64,000 nt of DNA from Bradyrhizobium sp. dw_411 (GTDB lineage Bacteria; Pseudomonadota; Alphaproteobacteria; Rhizobiales; Xanthobacteraceae): positions 1 through 64,000 of the forward strand of contig NZ_JAAVUY010000003.1 of the NCBI RefSeq assembly GCF_018449695.1. The letters are read 5' to 3'. The first letter of the stretch is position 1; the number at the start of each line of letters is the position of its first letter. Under the pieces are notes generated by a model that saw only the letters and a list, made by a program, of their open reading frames with translations, did not search any database and was not told the DNA's origin. Positions 25,061-35,120 of the stretch are shown here, in pieces. Both the position numbers and the translations under genes were made by a program.

Positions 25061-26584
25061 ATGACCCCAGCGCCCGTCATCCGTCTGCATCCCGATGATG
25101 GCGTGCTGATCGCGCGCGCGAGCCTGCCGCCCGGCACTGTCCTGGAAGCGGGCGTGACAACTATTGAGCGCATTCCTGCCGGCCACAAAGTGGCGATCAG
25201 GCCGCTTGCGGTCGGCGAGCCGATCCGGCGTTACGGCCAGATCATCGGCTTTGCGATCGCGCCGATTGCGCCGGGCCAGCATGTTCACACCCAGAATTGC
25301 GGCATGGGCGATTTCGCCAAGGATTATGCCTTCGGTGTGGATGTCACGCCGACGCCCAATTTCGATCTGCCCGCGACCTTCGACGGCATTCGCCGCCCTG
25401 ACGGGCGCGTTGCGACCCGCAATTACATCGGCATTCTCACCTCGGTGAATTGCAGCGCGCATGTCGCAGGTATGGTCGCGGATATCTTCAAGAAGAATCC
25501 ATTCACCGGCGACAATCCGCTGTCCGATTTTCCCAACGTCGATGGCGTGGTCGCGCTGACCCACAAGACCGGCTGCGGCATGACGCAGAGCGAACCGCTG
25601 ACGGTGCTTCGCCGCACCCTCGGCGGTTACGCCCGGCATGTGAATTTTTCTGCCGTGGTCGTGCTGGGCCTCGGCTGCGAGGTCAACCAGATCGGCGGGC
25701 TGATGAAGGAACAAAAACTCGCCGGCCGCCTGCGCGAACTCGAGATTCAGGAAATCGGTGGCACCCGCAAGACCGTCGAAGCCGGGGTCGCTTTCGTGCG
25801 CGAGGCGCTTACCGATGCCAATAAAGTCAAGCGCGAGCCGGTATCCGCCAGCGAGCTGACGGTCGCGCTGCAATGTGGCGGCTCCGACGGCTATTCAGGT
25901 ATCTCGGCCAATCCGGCGCTGGGCGCGGCGAGCGATCTTCTGGTGCGGCACGGCGGCACGGTCATTTTATCGGAGACGCCGGAGACCTACGGCGCCGAGC
26001 ATCTGTTGACGCGGCGTGCGGTCAGCCGCGAGGTCGGCGAAAAACTGGTCGCGCTGATGCGCTGGTGGGAAGACTACACCGCGCGCGAGGGTGCGGAGAT
26101 GGATGCCAATCCCAGCCCCGGCAACAAGGCCGGCGGTCTCACCACTATTCTCGAAAAATCGCTCGGAGCGATGGCCAAGGCCGGCAGTACCAATCTAGTG
26201 GACGTCGTGAACTACGCCGAGGAAATTACCAAGAAGGGTTTTGTCTTCATGGACACGCCCGGCTACGACCCGGTCGCGGCGACCGGGCAGGTCGCCGGTG
26301 GCGCCAATCTCGTCTGTTTCACCACCGGGCGCGGCAGCGTGTTCGGCTGCAAGCCCGCGCCATCCATCAAGCTCGCGACCAATTCGGCGATGTACCGGCG
26401 GATGGAAGACGACATGGATGTCAATTGCGGCACCATCCTGGACGGCGAGGAAACCGTGCAGCAATGCGGCCAGCGCATCTTCGATCTGATGCTCAAGACC
26501 GCCTCGGGCCAGCCGACCAAGAGCGAGAGTTTCGACTTCGGCGGCGCCGAGTTTGCGCCCTGGGTGCTTGGCGCGACGATGTAG
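25061..26584 (+). CDS. UxaA family altronate/galactarate-type dehydratase
   Basis: Protein of 507 residues with an N-terminal SAF domain (residues about 8-95, 'PDDGVLIARASLPPGT') and a large C-terminal altronate-dehydratase domain starting 'RPDGRVATRNYIGILTSVNC'. Both parts, which some relatives encode as separate subunits (for example SuyA/SuyB), are fused here. Such Fe-dependent enzymes dehydrate sugar acids to 2-keto-3-deoxy acids, which suits the adjacent pyruvate aldolase. The ATG is chosen because of the aggag eight bases upstream; a TTG eight codons earlier is within the repeat edge and is unlikely. Confidence 0.87.
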   Translation: MTPAPVIRLHPDDGVLIARASLPPGTVLEAGVTTIERIPAGHKVAIRPLAVGEPIRRYGQIIGFAIAPIAPGQHVHTQNCGMGDFAKDYAFGVDVTPTPNFDLPATFDGIRRPDGRVATRNYIGILTSVNCSAHVAGMVADIFKKNPFTGDNPLSDFPNVDGVVALTHKTGCGMTQSEPLTVLRRTLGGYARHVNFSAVVVLGLGCEVNQIGGLMKEQKLAGRLRELEIQEIGGTRKTVEAGVAFVREALTDANKVKREPVSASELTVALQCGGSDGYSGISANPALGAASDLLVRHGGTVILSETPETYGAEHLLTRRAVSREVGEKLVALMRWWEDYTAREGAEMDANPSPGNKAGGLTTILEKSLGAMAKAGSTNLVDVVNYAEEITKKGFVFMDTPGYDPVAATGQVAGGANLVCFTTGRGSVFGCKPAPSIKLATNSAMYRRMEDDMDVNCGTILDGEETVQQCGQRIFDLMLKTASGQPTKSESFDFGGAEFAPWVLGATM

Positions 26585-26603
26585 GGTCTGTTGGCTGATA
26601 AAC

Positions 26604-26731
26604 TCCGTCATGGCGGCATAGCCGTCCGAAGGACGGCGTCGCTTCCGCTCGCCTATGTCCCGGCCATCCACGTCTTGTTTTCAAAGCGGCAAAAAGGACG
26701 TGGATGCCCGGCACAAGGCCGGACATGACGA
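26604..26731. repeat. Palindromic intergenic repeat (family C)
   Basis: A 128-base element with long inverted arms: 'tcccggccatccacgtc' on the left pairs with 'gacgtggatgcccggc' on the right, and the outer ends are 'cgtcatggc' and 'acatgacg'. It resembles a repeat type common between genes in Bradyrhizobium. It follows the UxaA-type gene and could stop or process that transcript. The rest of the gap up to 26851 shows no other clear signal. Confidence 0.75.
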
Positions 26732-26851
26732 ATATGGAGATCGGGACCGACCAATCCCGCCCCCCGCATAGGCAATCGCTGCCCGTTGTTAGTGCTTGAT
26801 CCATACCGGAACCAGTGTTCTGCTTAAAAAAGCTGCTGGAGCACATCGTCT

Positions 26852-29800
26852 GTGTCGATCTTCGTCGCACTACACCACGTTACACACTACAAATACGACC
26901 GCCCGATCGACCTCGGCCCCCAAACCATCCGGTTGCGGCCGGCGCCGCATACGCGCACGCCGATCCTGAGCTATTCGCTCAAGGTCACGCCATCAAATCA
27001 TTTCGTGAACTGGCAGCAGGACCCGCAGGGCAACTGGCTGGCGCGTTTTGTGTTTCCCGAAAAGGCCACCGAGCTGAAAATCGAAGTCGATTTCTCAGCG
27101 CAGATGACCGTGATCAATCCGTTCGATTTCTTCGTCGAGCCCTATGCCGACAGTTTTCCGTTTGCCTATACCGACGATCTCAAGACCGAGCTTGCGCCCT
27201 ATCTCGCGACCGACGAGCCTGGACCGCTGTTATCAGCCTATCTGGCCAGCATTCCTAGGGAAGCGCCGAGCACGGTCAATTTTCTGGTCGATCTCAACGC
27301 CCAACTGCAGAAGAAGATCAGCTACATCATTCGCATGGAGCCGGGCATCCAGCCGCCCGAGCAGACGCTGGCTTCCGGCGCCGGTTCCTGCCGCGACTCG
27401 GCGTGGCTGTTGATTCAGATTTTGCGGCATCTCGGGCTCGCGGCCCGTTTCGTCTCGGGCTACCTCATTCAATTGCGTCCCGACATCGATCCGGTCGAAG
27501 GGCCGCGCGAGGTCGAAAACGATTTTACCGATTTGCACGCATGGGCCGAGGTCTATCTGCCGGGCGCCGGCTGGATCGGATTCGATGTCACCTCGGGCAT
27601 GCTGACCGGCGAGGGGCATATCCCCGTTGCCGCCACGCCGCATTACCGATCGGCCGCGCCGATCAGCGGCGCGGTTGGTTTTGCCGAGGTCGAATTCGGC
27701 TTCGAGATGAGCGTCAAGCGAATCCGCGAAGCGCCGCGGATCACCCGGCCGTTCTCCGACGATTCCTGGGCGCGGCTTGATAAGCTTGGCGAGCAAGTCG
27801 ATGCCGATCTCAGGGACGGCGACGTGCGATTGACGATGGGCGGAGAGCCGACTTTCGTTTCGGTGGATGATCTGGAATCGCCGGAATGGAACATCGCCGC
27901 GGTCGGTCCGACCAAGCGCGGACTGGCCGACGATCTCATCCGCAAACTGCGCGCGCGCTTTGCGCCCGGTGGCCTGCTGCATTACGGGCAGGGCAAATGG
28001 TATCCCGGCGAAAGCCTGCCGCGCTGGGCGTTCGGTCTTTACTGGCGCAAGGACGGCGTGCCGATCTGGAAAAATTCCGATCTGATCGCGAAGATCGAGT
28101 CGCCGCGAAAATCCGGTATCGAAGATGCCGAGCGCTTCGCGGAAGGGACGGCACAAAAGCTCGGCGTCGATTCCGAATTCATCATGCCGGCGTTCGAGGA
28201 CCCCAGCCATTGGCTGCAGAAGGAAGCTGGTCTGCCGCCCAACGTCGATCCCAGCGATTCCAAACTGTCGGACCCGGAAGAGCGCTCGCGGATGGCGCGG
28301 GTGTTCGATCAGGGGCTGAACACGCCCAAGGGCTTCGTGTTGCCGATCCAGCGCTGGAATGCGGACGCAAGCCAATCTTCTTCGCGCTGGAAAAGCGAAC
28401 GCTGGAAATTACGCCGCGGCAATCTGTTTCTGACGCCCGGCGATTCTCCGCTGGGGCTGCGGCTGCCGATTGCGTCGCTGCCGCACATCCCCGCGGAGGA
28501 ATATCCCTACATTGTCGAGCAGGATCCGATGGAGCCGCGCGACGAATTGCCGGTTTATGACGGAGCGGCGGCTCCAGCCGGAGCCGCGCCGCATCAGGAA
28601 GTGACGGAGCAACAGATCAAGGGCGGTGGTGTGCGCACCGCGATGTCGATCGAAATTCGCGACGGCATTCTGTGCGCCTTCATGCCGCCGGTCGAGAAGC
28701 TCGAGGACTATCTCGAACTGGTCACCGCAGTAGAGGCGACCGCCGAAGAGATGCAGATGCAGGTGCATGTCGAAGGCTATCCGCCGCCATTCGACCCGCG
28801 CGTCGAAGTGATCAAAGTGACGCCCGACCCCGGCGTGATCGAGGTCAACATCCAGCCGGCGACAAGCTGGCGCGAAGCGGTCGATATCACCTTCGGTCTC
28901 TATGAAGACGCTGCAAAAGTTCGGCTCGGCGCTAACCGTTTTCTGGTCGACGGCCGGCACACCGGTACTGGCGGCGGCAATCATGTGGTGGTCGGCGGCA
29001 GCAATCCCGCGGACTCACCGTTTCTGCGCCGGCCTGATTTGCTGAAGAGTCTGGTGCTGTACTGGCAACGGCATCCGTCGCTGTCTTATTTGTTCTCGGG
29101 CATGTTCATCGGTCCCACCAGCCAGGCGCCGCGCATCGATGAGGCCCGGCATGACGGTCTCTATGAGCTGGAGATCGCGCTGGCTCATGTGCCGCCCGCG
29201 GATATCAAAGCGCCGCTGTGGCTGGTCGACCGGCTGTTCCGGCACATCCTGGTCGATATCACCGGCAATACCCACCGCGCCGAAATCTGCATCGACAAGC
29301 TCTATTCGCCCGACGGCACCACCGGCCGGCTTGGTCTCGTCGAATTTCGCGCGCTGGAGATGCCGCCCGATCCGCGCATGTCACTGGCGCAGCAATTGCT
29401 GATCCGCGCCTTGATCGCCAAGCTCTGGCGCGAACCGCAACACGGCAAGTTCGTGCGCTGGGGCACGACCTTGCACGACCGCTTCATGCTGCCGCATTTC
29501 CTGTGGGAAGACTTTCTGGGCGTGCTCGATGAACTCAAACACTCCGGCTACGATTTTTCGCCGGAGTGGTATGCCGCGCAGCTTGAATTTCGCTTTCCGG
29601 TGTTTGGCCATGTCCACCATGGCGGCGTTTCACTCGAAGTGCGTCAGGCGCTCGAGCCGTGGCACGTGCTGGGCGAGGAAGGCTCGGCCGGTGGCACTGT
29701 GCGTTACGTCGACTCGTCAGTGGAGCGGCTGCAGGTCAAGGCATCGGGCTTTGTCGAGGGCCGCCATGTCGTCACCTGTAACGGCCGGCGGATGCCGATG

Positions 29801-30142
29801 ACGCCAACCGGCCGTTCCGGCGAGGCGGTCGCGGCCGTCCGCTTCAAGGCCTGGCAGCCGGCGTCGGGCCTGCACCCGACGATCCCCGTCCACGCGCCGC
29901 TGACGTTCGATTTGATCGATACCTGGAATGGCCGCTCGCTCGGGGGCTGCGTCTACCACGTCGCCCATCCCGGTGGGCGCAGCTACGAGACCAAGCCGGT
30001 CAACTCCTATGAGGCCGAGGCGCGGCGGCTCGCCCGGTTTCAGGATCACGGCCATACCCCCGGCAAGATCGATCCGCCGCCCGAGGAACGCACAATTGAG
30101 TTTCCTTTGACCCTCGACTTGAGGACGCTGCTCCTGCATTGA
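26852..30142 (+). CDS. Transglutaminase-like / DUF2126 two-domain protein
   Basis: Large cytoplasmic-looking protein of 1096 residues without a signal peptide. Residues about 1-270 are a bacterial transglutaminase N-domain plus a papain-like core with catalytic Cys ([10 protein letters not shown]), His ([11 protein letters not shown]) and Asp (FDVTSGM). Residues about 300-1096 are the DUF2126 domain ('[14 protein letters not shown]', '[14 protein letters not shown]', '[16 protein letters not shown]'). The start is a GTG preceded by ctggagc. The gene leads a set with a circularly permuted ATP-grasp/alpha-E protein and a second transglutaminase, a combination predicted by comparative genomics to make and trim a peptide or peptide tag. 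The product is unknown. Confidence 0.88.
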   Translation: MSIFVALHHVTHYKYDRPIDLGPQTIRLRPAPHTRTPILSYSLKVTPSNHFVNWQQDPQGNWLARFVFPEKATELKIEVDFSAQMTVINPFDFFVEPYADSFPFAYTDDLKTELAPYLATDEPGPLLSAYLASIPREAPSTVNFLVDLNAQLQKKISYIIRMEPGIQPPEQTLASGAGSCRDSAWLLIQILRHLGLAARFVSGYLIQLRPDIDPVEGPREVENDFTDLHAWAEVYLPGAGWIGFDVTSGMLTGEGHIPVAATPHYRSAAPISGAVGFAEVEFGFEMSVKRIREAPRITRPFSDDSWARLDKLGEQVDADLRDGDVRLTMGGEPTFVSVDDLESPEWNIAAVGPTKRGLADDLIRKLRARFAPGGLLHYGQGKWYPGESLPRWAFGLYWRKDGVPIWKNSDLIAKIESPRKSGIEDAERFAEGTAQKLGVDSEFIMPAFEDPSHWLQKEAGLPPNVDPSDSKLSDPEERSRMARVFDQGLNTPKGFVLPIQRWNADASQSSSRWKSERWKLRRGNLFLTPGDSPLGLRLPIASLPHIPAEEYPYIVEQDPMEPRDELPVYDGAAAPAGAAPHQEVTEQQIKGGGVRTAMSIEIRDGILCAFMPPVEKLEDYLELVTAVEATAEEMQMQVHVEGYPPPFDPRVEVIKVTPDPGVIEVNIQPATSWREAVDITFGLYEDAAKVRLGANRFLVDGRHTGTGGGNHVVVGGSNPADSPFLRRPDLLKSLVLYWQRHPSLSYLFSGMFIGPTSQAPRIDEARHDGLYELEIALAHVPPADIKAPLWLVDRLFRHILVDITGNTHRAEICIDKLYSPDGTTGRLGLVEFRALEMPPDPRMSLAQQLLIRALIAKLWREPQHGKFVRWGTTLHDRFMLPHFLWEDFLGVLDELKHSGYDFSPEWYAAQLEFRFPVFGHVHHGGVSLEVRQALEPWHVLGEEGSAGGTVRYVDSSVERLQVKASGFVEGRHVVTCNGRRMPMTPTGRSGEAVAAVRFKAWQPASGLHPTIPVHAPLTFDLIDTWNGRSLGGCVYHVAHPGGRSYETKPVNSYEAEARRLARFQDHGHTPGKIDPPPEERTIEFPLTLDLRTLLLH

Positions 30143-30180
30143 GAATAGCCTTGAGATAGCCTTGGGGCAGGAGAGTCGGG

Positions 30181-32700
30181 ATGGCGGGGCAGGCCGGCCA
30201 AGGTAACAGTCAGGGGGGGAAGGCGCGTCCGGCCAACCGGCGGGTGGCGCAGTGGACCCGCGACTATGTCCGCCTGCCGGGCATTCCCGATGAATATATC
30301 GGCCAGGACGGGGCGCCTCGCGAGGTCTGGACCCGGTTTTTCGACGCTTTTGCCACACTGACGCCCGGGGATATCGAGCGGCGCTTTGGCACCGCCGACC
30401 GGCATCTGCGGGAAGCCGGTGTCAGCTATCGCGCGCCCGGCGAAACCGCCGACCGGATCTGGCCGCTGAGCCATCTGCCGCTTCTGATCGGCGAGGCCGA
30501 ATGGCAGCAATTGAGCGCCGGCATCGCGCAGCGCGCGCAATTGCTGGAACTGGTCCTGAGCGACATTTACGGCGAGGGCCGGCTGGTCGCCGAGGGCGCC
30601 ATCCCCGCAGCGGCCATTGCCGGCAGCACCGAATATCTGCGCTCGATCTGCGGCATCAAACCCCCGGGCGGCCGTTTTCTTAATCTGTACGCGGCCGATG
30701 TCGGCCGTGGGCCCGATGGGCGCTGGTGGGTGCTCGGCGACCGGACCCAGGCGCCATCGGGCGCGGGCTACGCGCTGGAAAACCGGCTGGTGCTGTCGCG
30801 CGCTTTCGCCTCGCTCTACAAATCGATGAATGTGGAGCGGGTTGCGCCGTTCTTCGAGGCGTTTCGCGACAGCCTGCGCGCCGGCGCCGACCGCGACGAG
30901 CCGCGCATCGGCCTGCTGACGCCGGGCCAGTTCAGCGAAACCTATTTCGAACATGCGACGCTGGCACGCTATCTCGGATTCCTGCTGGTCGAGGGTGACG
31001 ACCTCGCCGTCAGCGGCGACCGCATTCACATCCGCACCGTCGCCGGGTTGAAGCGGCTCGATGTCTTGCTGCGCCGGGTCGATTCCAATTCGCTCGATCC
31101 GCTGGAACTCGATGCCTCCTCGCAACTCGGCGTGCCCGGCCTGATCGACGTGCTGCGCAAGAATGGCGTCGTGGTTGCCAACATGCCGGGATCGGGCGTG
31201 ATGGAGGCGCGGGCGCTGCTGGGTTTTCTGCCCAGCCTCAGCCGGCGTTTTTTCGGCGAAGATCTGAAGATGCCGCATATCGCGACCTGGTGGTGCGGTC
31301 AGAAATCCGCGCGCGAGGAAGTGTTGTCACGGCTCGACGAGGTCGCGATCGAAGGCGCCTATCGCCGGGGCGTGAGCGGTTTTCCGGGTAACGGGCCAGT
31401 GCTCGCGAGCGAGTTGTCGCCGGCCGAACGCGAACGGCTCAAGACCGCGATCAACGACCGTGGTATCGATTTTGTCGGCCAGGAACTGGTCCGGCTTTCG
31501 ACCACGCCGGTGTGGGATCAGGGGCGGATCACGCCGCGGCCTTTCGTGCTGCGGGTTTTCGCCGCTGCGACGCCGCAGGGCTGGAACATCATGCCCGGCG
31601 GCTTCTGCCGGATCGCCGATCAGCTCGACGCCCGCGCGGTGTCGATGGGCGATGGCGCACGGGCCGCGGACGTCTGGGTGGTTTCCGACAAGGCGGTCTC
31701 GCCGACAACCTTGCTGCCGGCCGGAGATACTGTGCGGATCAGGCGCATCGCCGGCTGGGTCCCGAGCCGGGCTGCCGACAATCTGTTTTGGTTGGGCCGC
31801 TATCTCGAGCGCGCCGAGGCGACGCTGCGGTTGGTGCGCGCGCTGGCGACCGCGCAACGAGACCCCATCAAGGGGACGTCTTCCGTGCTTCATTCGGTTG
31901 AGCGGATTCAGCGCCTTCTGGTGACATGGGGCGCGACCTCGCAGGCGACGCGGACGCAACCCGCGAAGCTCGCGGCCGAAGCGCTGCAGAGCGAGGAAAA
32001 GTTCGGTTCGGCGCTGTCGCTGGTGCGCTCGGCCCAGCGAACCGCGACCTCGTTGCGGGAACGCTTGTCGCCGGATGCCTGGCAGGTCATTACCGAAATG
32101 GTCGAACGTCTCGGCCATGAGGTGGAGGATGACGACGGCGTCGTCAGCGCCGCCGAACTAACATTGCAGGAACTCGCGAGCTTCGCAGGGCTGGCGCAGG
32201 AAAACATGAACCGCGCCGCCGGCTGGCGTTTTCTTGAAATGGGCCGCCGCGCCGAGCGCGCGATCAACACCGTGCGCTTCGCGCGCCAGTTTGCCTATGA
32301 CGAGGCCGGCGGCGAAGATCTCGACATCCTGCTGACGCTGGTGGATTGCCAGATCACCTATCGCTCGCGCTACCTCGTTGGCCCCTTGCTGGCGCCGGTG
32401 CGCGACCTCGTGGTGCTGGATCCCTATAATCCCCGCTCGGTCGCCTTTCAGGTTTCCGCGCTGAACGATCACATCGGCAGCCTGCCGACCCTGAAAGAGG
32501 GCGGATTGATCGAGCGTCCGCATCGCCTTGCGGTCGGTCTGCAGGCGATGCTGACGACGGCGGAAGCCACGGCGCTCGATACCAAGACGCTGTTTGCGCT
32601 GGAGCAGGATCTGCTCAACCTCGCCGACGCGATCGGATCGCATTATTTTCCGCACGGTCCCAATGCGAGCCGGCCCGAGAAGCTGACAGGCCTCGCGTGA
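30181..32700 (+). CDS. Circularly permuted ATP-grasp / alpha-E fusion protein
   Basis: Protein of 839 residues joining two families usually encoded separately: a circularly permuted type 2 ATP-grasp domain (residues about 50-500, including 'SGYLRSICGIKPPG'-like, 'GDRTQAPSGAGYALENR' and 'MPGGFCRIAD' blocks) and an alpha-helical alpha-E/DUF403 domain (about 520-830, starting 'PSRAADNLFWLGRYLERAEA'). ATP-grasp enzymes of this type are thought to form amide or peptide bonds; alpha-E is a helical partner of unknown role. An aggag ribosome-binding site precedes the ATG and the stop overlaps the GTG of the next gene, so the three genes are translationally linked. Confidence 0.88.
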   Translation: MAGQAGQGNSQGGKARPANRRVAQWTRDYVRLPGIPDEYIGQDGAPREVWTRFFDAFATLTPGDIERRFGTADRHLREAGVSYRAPGETADRIWPLSHLPLLIGEAEWQQLSAGIAQRAQLLELVLSDIYGEGRLVAEGAIPAAAIAGSTEYLRSICGIKPPGGRFLNLYAADVGRGPDGRWWVLGDRTQAPSGAGYALENRLVLSRAFASLYKSMNVERVAPFFEAFRDSLRAGADRDEPRIGLLTPGQFSETYFEHATLARYLGFLLVEGDDLAVSGDRIHIRTVAGLKRLDVLLRRVDSNSLDPLELDASSQLGVPGLIDVLRKNGVVVANMPGSGVMEARALLGFLPSLSRRFFGEDLKMPHIATWWCGQKSAREEVLSRLDEVAIEGAYRRGVSGFPGNGPVLASELSPAERERLKTAINDRGIDFVGQELVRLSTTPVWDQGRITPRPFVLRVFAAATPQGWNIMPGGFCRIADQLDARAVSMGDGARAADVWVVSDKAVSPTTLLPAGDTVRIRRIAGWVPSRAADNLFWLGRYLERAEATLRLVRALATAQRDPIKGTSSVLHSVERIQRLLVTWGATSQATRTQPAKLAAEALQSEEKFGSALSLVRSAQRTATSLRERLSPDAWQVITEMVERLGHEVEDDDGVVSAAELTLQELASFAGLAQENMNRAAGWRFLEMGRRAERAINTVRFARQFAYDEAGGEDLDILLTLVDCQITYRSRYLVGPLLAPVRDLVVLDPYNPRSVAFQVSALNDHIGSLPTLKEGGLIERPHRLAVGLQAMLTTAEATALDTKTLFALEQDLLNLADAIGSHYFPHGPNASRPEKLTGLA

Positions 32701-33575
32701 TCTACGACATCCGTCACGTCACCACTTACAGCTACGAAAGTCCGGTCAGTTTCGCGCGCTGTTCGCTGCGGCTGGAGCCCAAAAGCGGCAGCGGCCAGCA
32801 ATTGGTCTCGCATACCGTCGATATAAGGCCGCGGCCGGCGGATCGCACGATACGGCAGGATTTTTTCGGAACGCTCACCGAGAGCGTGCTGATCGAAACC
32901 CCGCATCGCAGCCTTCGGATCGATTCCCGCTCCAGAGTCTCGGTCTCGCGCAGCGCGCCCGGCCGCACTGCGCATAGCCGCCCATGGGAAAGCGTGCGCG
33001 ATGTGGCCTTTGAAGCCACTAGTCTCGGCCCCTCATCGCCGATCGGATATGTGTTCGCCAGTCCGCTGGTGCCGGTTCAGCAGCCGGTCACGCAATATGC
33101 CGCGGCGAGCTTCCCGCCGGGCGGCGGCATCCTGGCCGGCGCGGTCGATTTGATGCACCGGATCCGGACAGAGTTTAAGTACGATCCGAAGGCCACCGTG
33201 ATCTCGACGCCGCTCAACGAAGTCTTTGAAAAGCGTCACGGTGTTTGTCAGGATTTCGCCCATGTGATGATCGCGGGCCTGCGCGGCCTCGGCTTGCCGG
33301 CGGCCTATGTCAGCGGTTATCTGCGTACCATCCCGCCGCCGGGCAAACCGCGCCTGCAGGGCGCCGACGCGACCCACGCATGGGTGTCGCTGTGGTGCGG
33401 TGAGGGGCTCGGCTGGATCGGTTTTGATCCGACCAACGACATTCTGGTCGAGAACGATCACATCGTTCTGGCCGTCGGGCGGGATTTTTCCGACGTCTCG
33501 CCGGTTGACGGCATCATCGTGGGATCGCGCAAGCAAAAGCTCGCAGTCGCAGTCGATGTGCTGCTGGTGGAATGA
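32697..33575 (+). CDS. Transglutaminase family protein (predicted cysteine protease)
   Basis: Protein of 292 residues with the bacterial transglutaminase N-terminal beta domain (residues about 1-90) and a papain-like core with Cys (KRHGVCQDFAHVM), His (DATHAWVSLW) and Asp (GFDPTNDI). It has no signal peptide. In this conserved gene set it is expected to act as a peptidase or transpeptidase on the product of the ATP-grasp enzyme. It starts with a GTG sharing bases with the upstream TGA and its own stop overlaps the flavoprotein ATG. An Anbu-type proteasome gene, which accompanies the set in many genomes, is not present in this window. Confidence 0.88.
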   Translation: MIYDIRHVTTYSYESPVSFARCSLRLEPKSGSGQQLVSHTVDIRPRPADRTIRQDFFGTLTESVLIETPHRSLRIDSRSRVSVSRSAPGRTAHSRPWESVRDVAFEATSLGPSSPIGYVFASPLVPVQQPVTQYAAASFPPGGGILAGAVDLMHRIRTEFKYDPKATVISTPLNEVFEKRHGVCQDFAHVMIAGLRGLGLPAAYVSGYLRTIPPPGKPRLQGADATHAWVSLWCGEGLGWIGFDPTNDILVENDHIVLAVGRDFSDVSPVDGIIVGSRKQKLAVAVDVLLVE

Positions 33576-34771
33576 CGCAGGCCCGCACCTCATCACTGAG
33601 TGGCTATGACGTCATCATCCTCGGCGCCGGCGCTGCCGGCCTGATGTGCGCCGCCGTCGCCGGCCAGCGCGACCAGCGGGTGCTGTTGCTGGAGCAATCG
33701 CGACATCCCGCCGAAAAGATCCGGATATCCGGCGGCGGGCGATGCAATTTTACCAATCTGCACACGAGCCCGGCGAATTTTCTGTCGAACAATCCGCAAT
33801 TCTGCCGCTCGGCCCTGAGCGGCTATTCACAGCGGGACTTCATCGCGCTGGTCGAGAGTTACGGCATCGCCTATCACGAGAAAACGCGCGGTCAATTATT
33901 CTGCGATGGCTCGTCGCAACAGATCATCGATATGCTGCTGGAGGAATGCCGCAAGGCCCGTGCTCAATTGAAATTGGGCGTCCGCATTTCTGCGTTGTCG
34001 AAGCACGAAAGCGGCTTTGCCGTTGTCACCGACCAGGGCGAATTTCGCTGCCGCTCTTTGGCGGTCGCGACCGGAGGTCCCTCCATTCCAAAGATGGGAT
34101 CGAGCGGGTTCGGCTATAAAGTCGCCGAACAATTCGGCTTGAAGATCGTGCCGCCGCGCGCCGCGCTGGTGCCCTTGACGTTCGGCGCGTCGCTGGCGCC
34201 GTTCAAGGATTTATCGGGCGTATCGGTCGGTGCCGTCGTGAGTTGCGGCAAGACAAGGTTCGACGAGGCATTGCTGTTTACGCATCGCGGGCTCAGCGGT
34301 CCCGCGATTTTGCAGATATCCTCCTATTGGCGCGAAGGCGATGACATCGTCGTCGATATGGCGCCGGAGGTCGACGTGCTGGCGCGGTTGAAAAAAATAC
34401 GCGGCGATCATCCCCGCCAGGAAATGGCGACCGCGCTGTCGGACATTCTTCCCAAACGATTGGCGCGGACGATCGCTGATGTGATCGCCGGTCCCGAGCG
34501 GATCGCCGATTTCTCGGATGTGCGCCTGACCGAGACGGCCGCGGCGGTCCGGCAGTGGCGCATCAGGCCTGAGGGGACCGAAGGGTATCGGACCGCCGAA
34601 GTGACGCTGGGCGGCGTCGACACGTCGGAATTATCCCAGAAAACATTCGAGGCCCGATCCGTTCCCGGGCTTTATTTCATCGGTGAAGTGGTCGACGTCA
34701 CCGGCCACCTCGGCGGCTTCAATTTTCAATGGGCGTGGTCCTCGGGACATGCGGCGGGTCGTCACGTCTAG
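33572..34771 (+). CDS. BaiN/HI0933-family flavoprotein (NAD(P)/FAD-dependent oxidoreductase)
   Basis: Flavoprotein of 399 residues. The FAD dinucleotide-binding motif 'ILGAGAAGLMCAAVAG' starts near residue 14, followed by the family signature 'KIRISGGGRCNFTN', and the C-terminal 'GLYFIGEVVDVTGHLGGFN' block. Members are broadly annotated as aminoacetone oxidase or BaiN-like reductases, but the natural substrate of most is unknown. The ATG overlaps the stop of the transglutaminase gene by four bases, so it is at least cotranscribed with the peptide-ligation set. Whether it belongs functionally is open. Confidence 0.87.
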   Translation: MTQARTSSLSGYDVIILGAGAAGLMCAAVAGQRDQRVLLLEQSRHPAEKIRISGGGRCNFTNLHTSPANFLSNNPQFCRSALSGYSQRDFIALVESYGIAYHEKTRGQLFCDGSSQQIIDMLLEECRKARAQLKLGVRISALSKHESGFAVVTDQGEFRCRSLAVATGGPSIPKMGSSGFGYKVAEQFGLKIVPPRAALVPLTFGASLAPFKDLSGVSVGAVVSCGKTRFDEALLFTHRGLSGPAILQISSYWREGDDIVVDMAPEVDVLARLKKIRGDHPRQEMATALSDILPKRLARTIADVIAGPERIADFSDVRLTETAAAVRQWRIRPEGTEGYRTAEVTLGGVDTSELSQKTFEARSVPGLYFIGEVVDVTGHLGGFNFQWAWSSGHAAGRHV

Positions 34772-34969
34772 ACTAGGACGGTCCCGGCTGCTGCAGGCGT
34801 GGACTTCGAGACAATTTGCGGCGTCGGGGTCGCTGATTTTTAACCAGGTTTTTACGAACCGGCAGCGTGACGCGTCCGCAAGGCTGCCGGTAAGCCGGCC
34901 TTTAAGAACAACCACCTTAGGCTTGCACCCATAGACGAGGAATAACTCGCCAGGGGGAAGGTTTTCATC

Positions 34970-35110
34970 ATGTCTAGCGTAATCAAGATTTTTGGTTCGA
35001 GCGTGGAACGCAAGCTGTTCAATCAGATTGCAATGTTCAGTTCTACCGGGCTTGCCGCGTCATTATCGCTGGTGCTCGCCTGCGATCTGCGGATCGAAAA
35101 CTGGATCTGA
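34970..35110 (+). CDS. Small conserved-looking protein of 46 residues
   Basis: Short open frame with a strong ribosome-binding site (cagggggaagg) ending eight bases before its ATG. The product begins MSSVIKIFGSSVERK and contains a hydrophobic segment from about residue 20 to 38 (IAMFSSTGLAASLSLVLAC), ending DLRIENWI. It looks like a small membrane or membrane-associated protein with no recognised domain. It stands alone, with a family D repeat and hairpin right after the stop. The codon pattern and ribosome-binding site are what support it as a real gene. Confidence 0.65.
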   Translation: MSSVIKIFGSSVERKLFNQIAMFSSTGLAASLSLVLACDLRIENWI

Positions 35111-35120
35111 GCGTCAGCTA

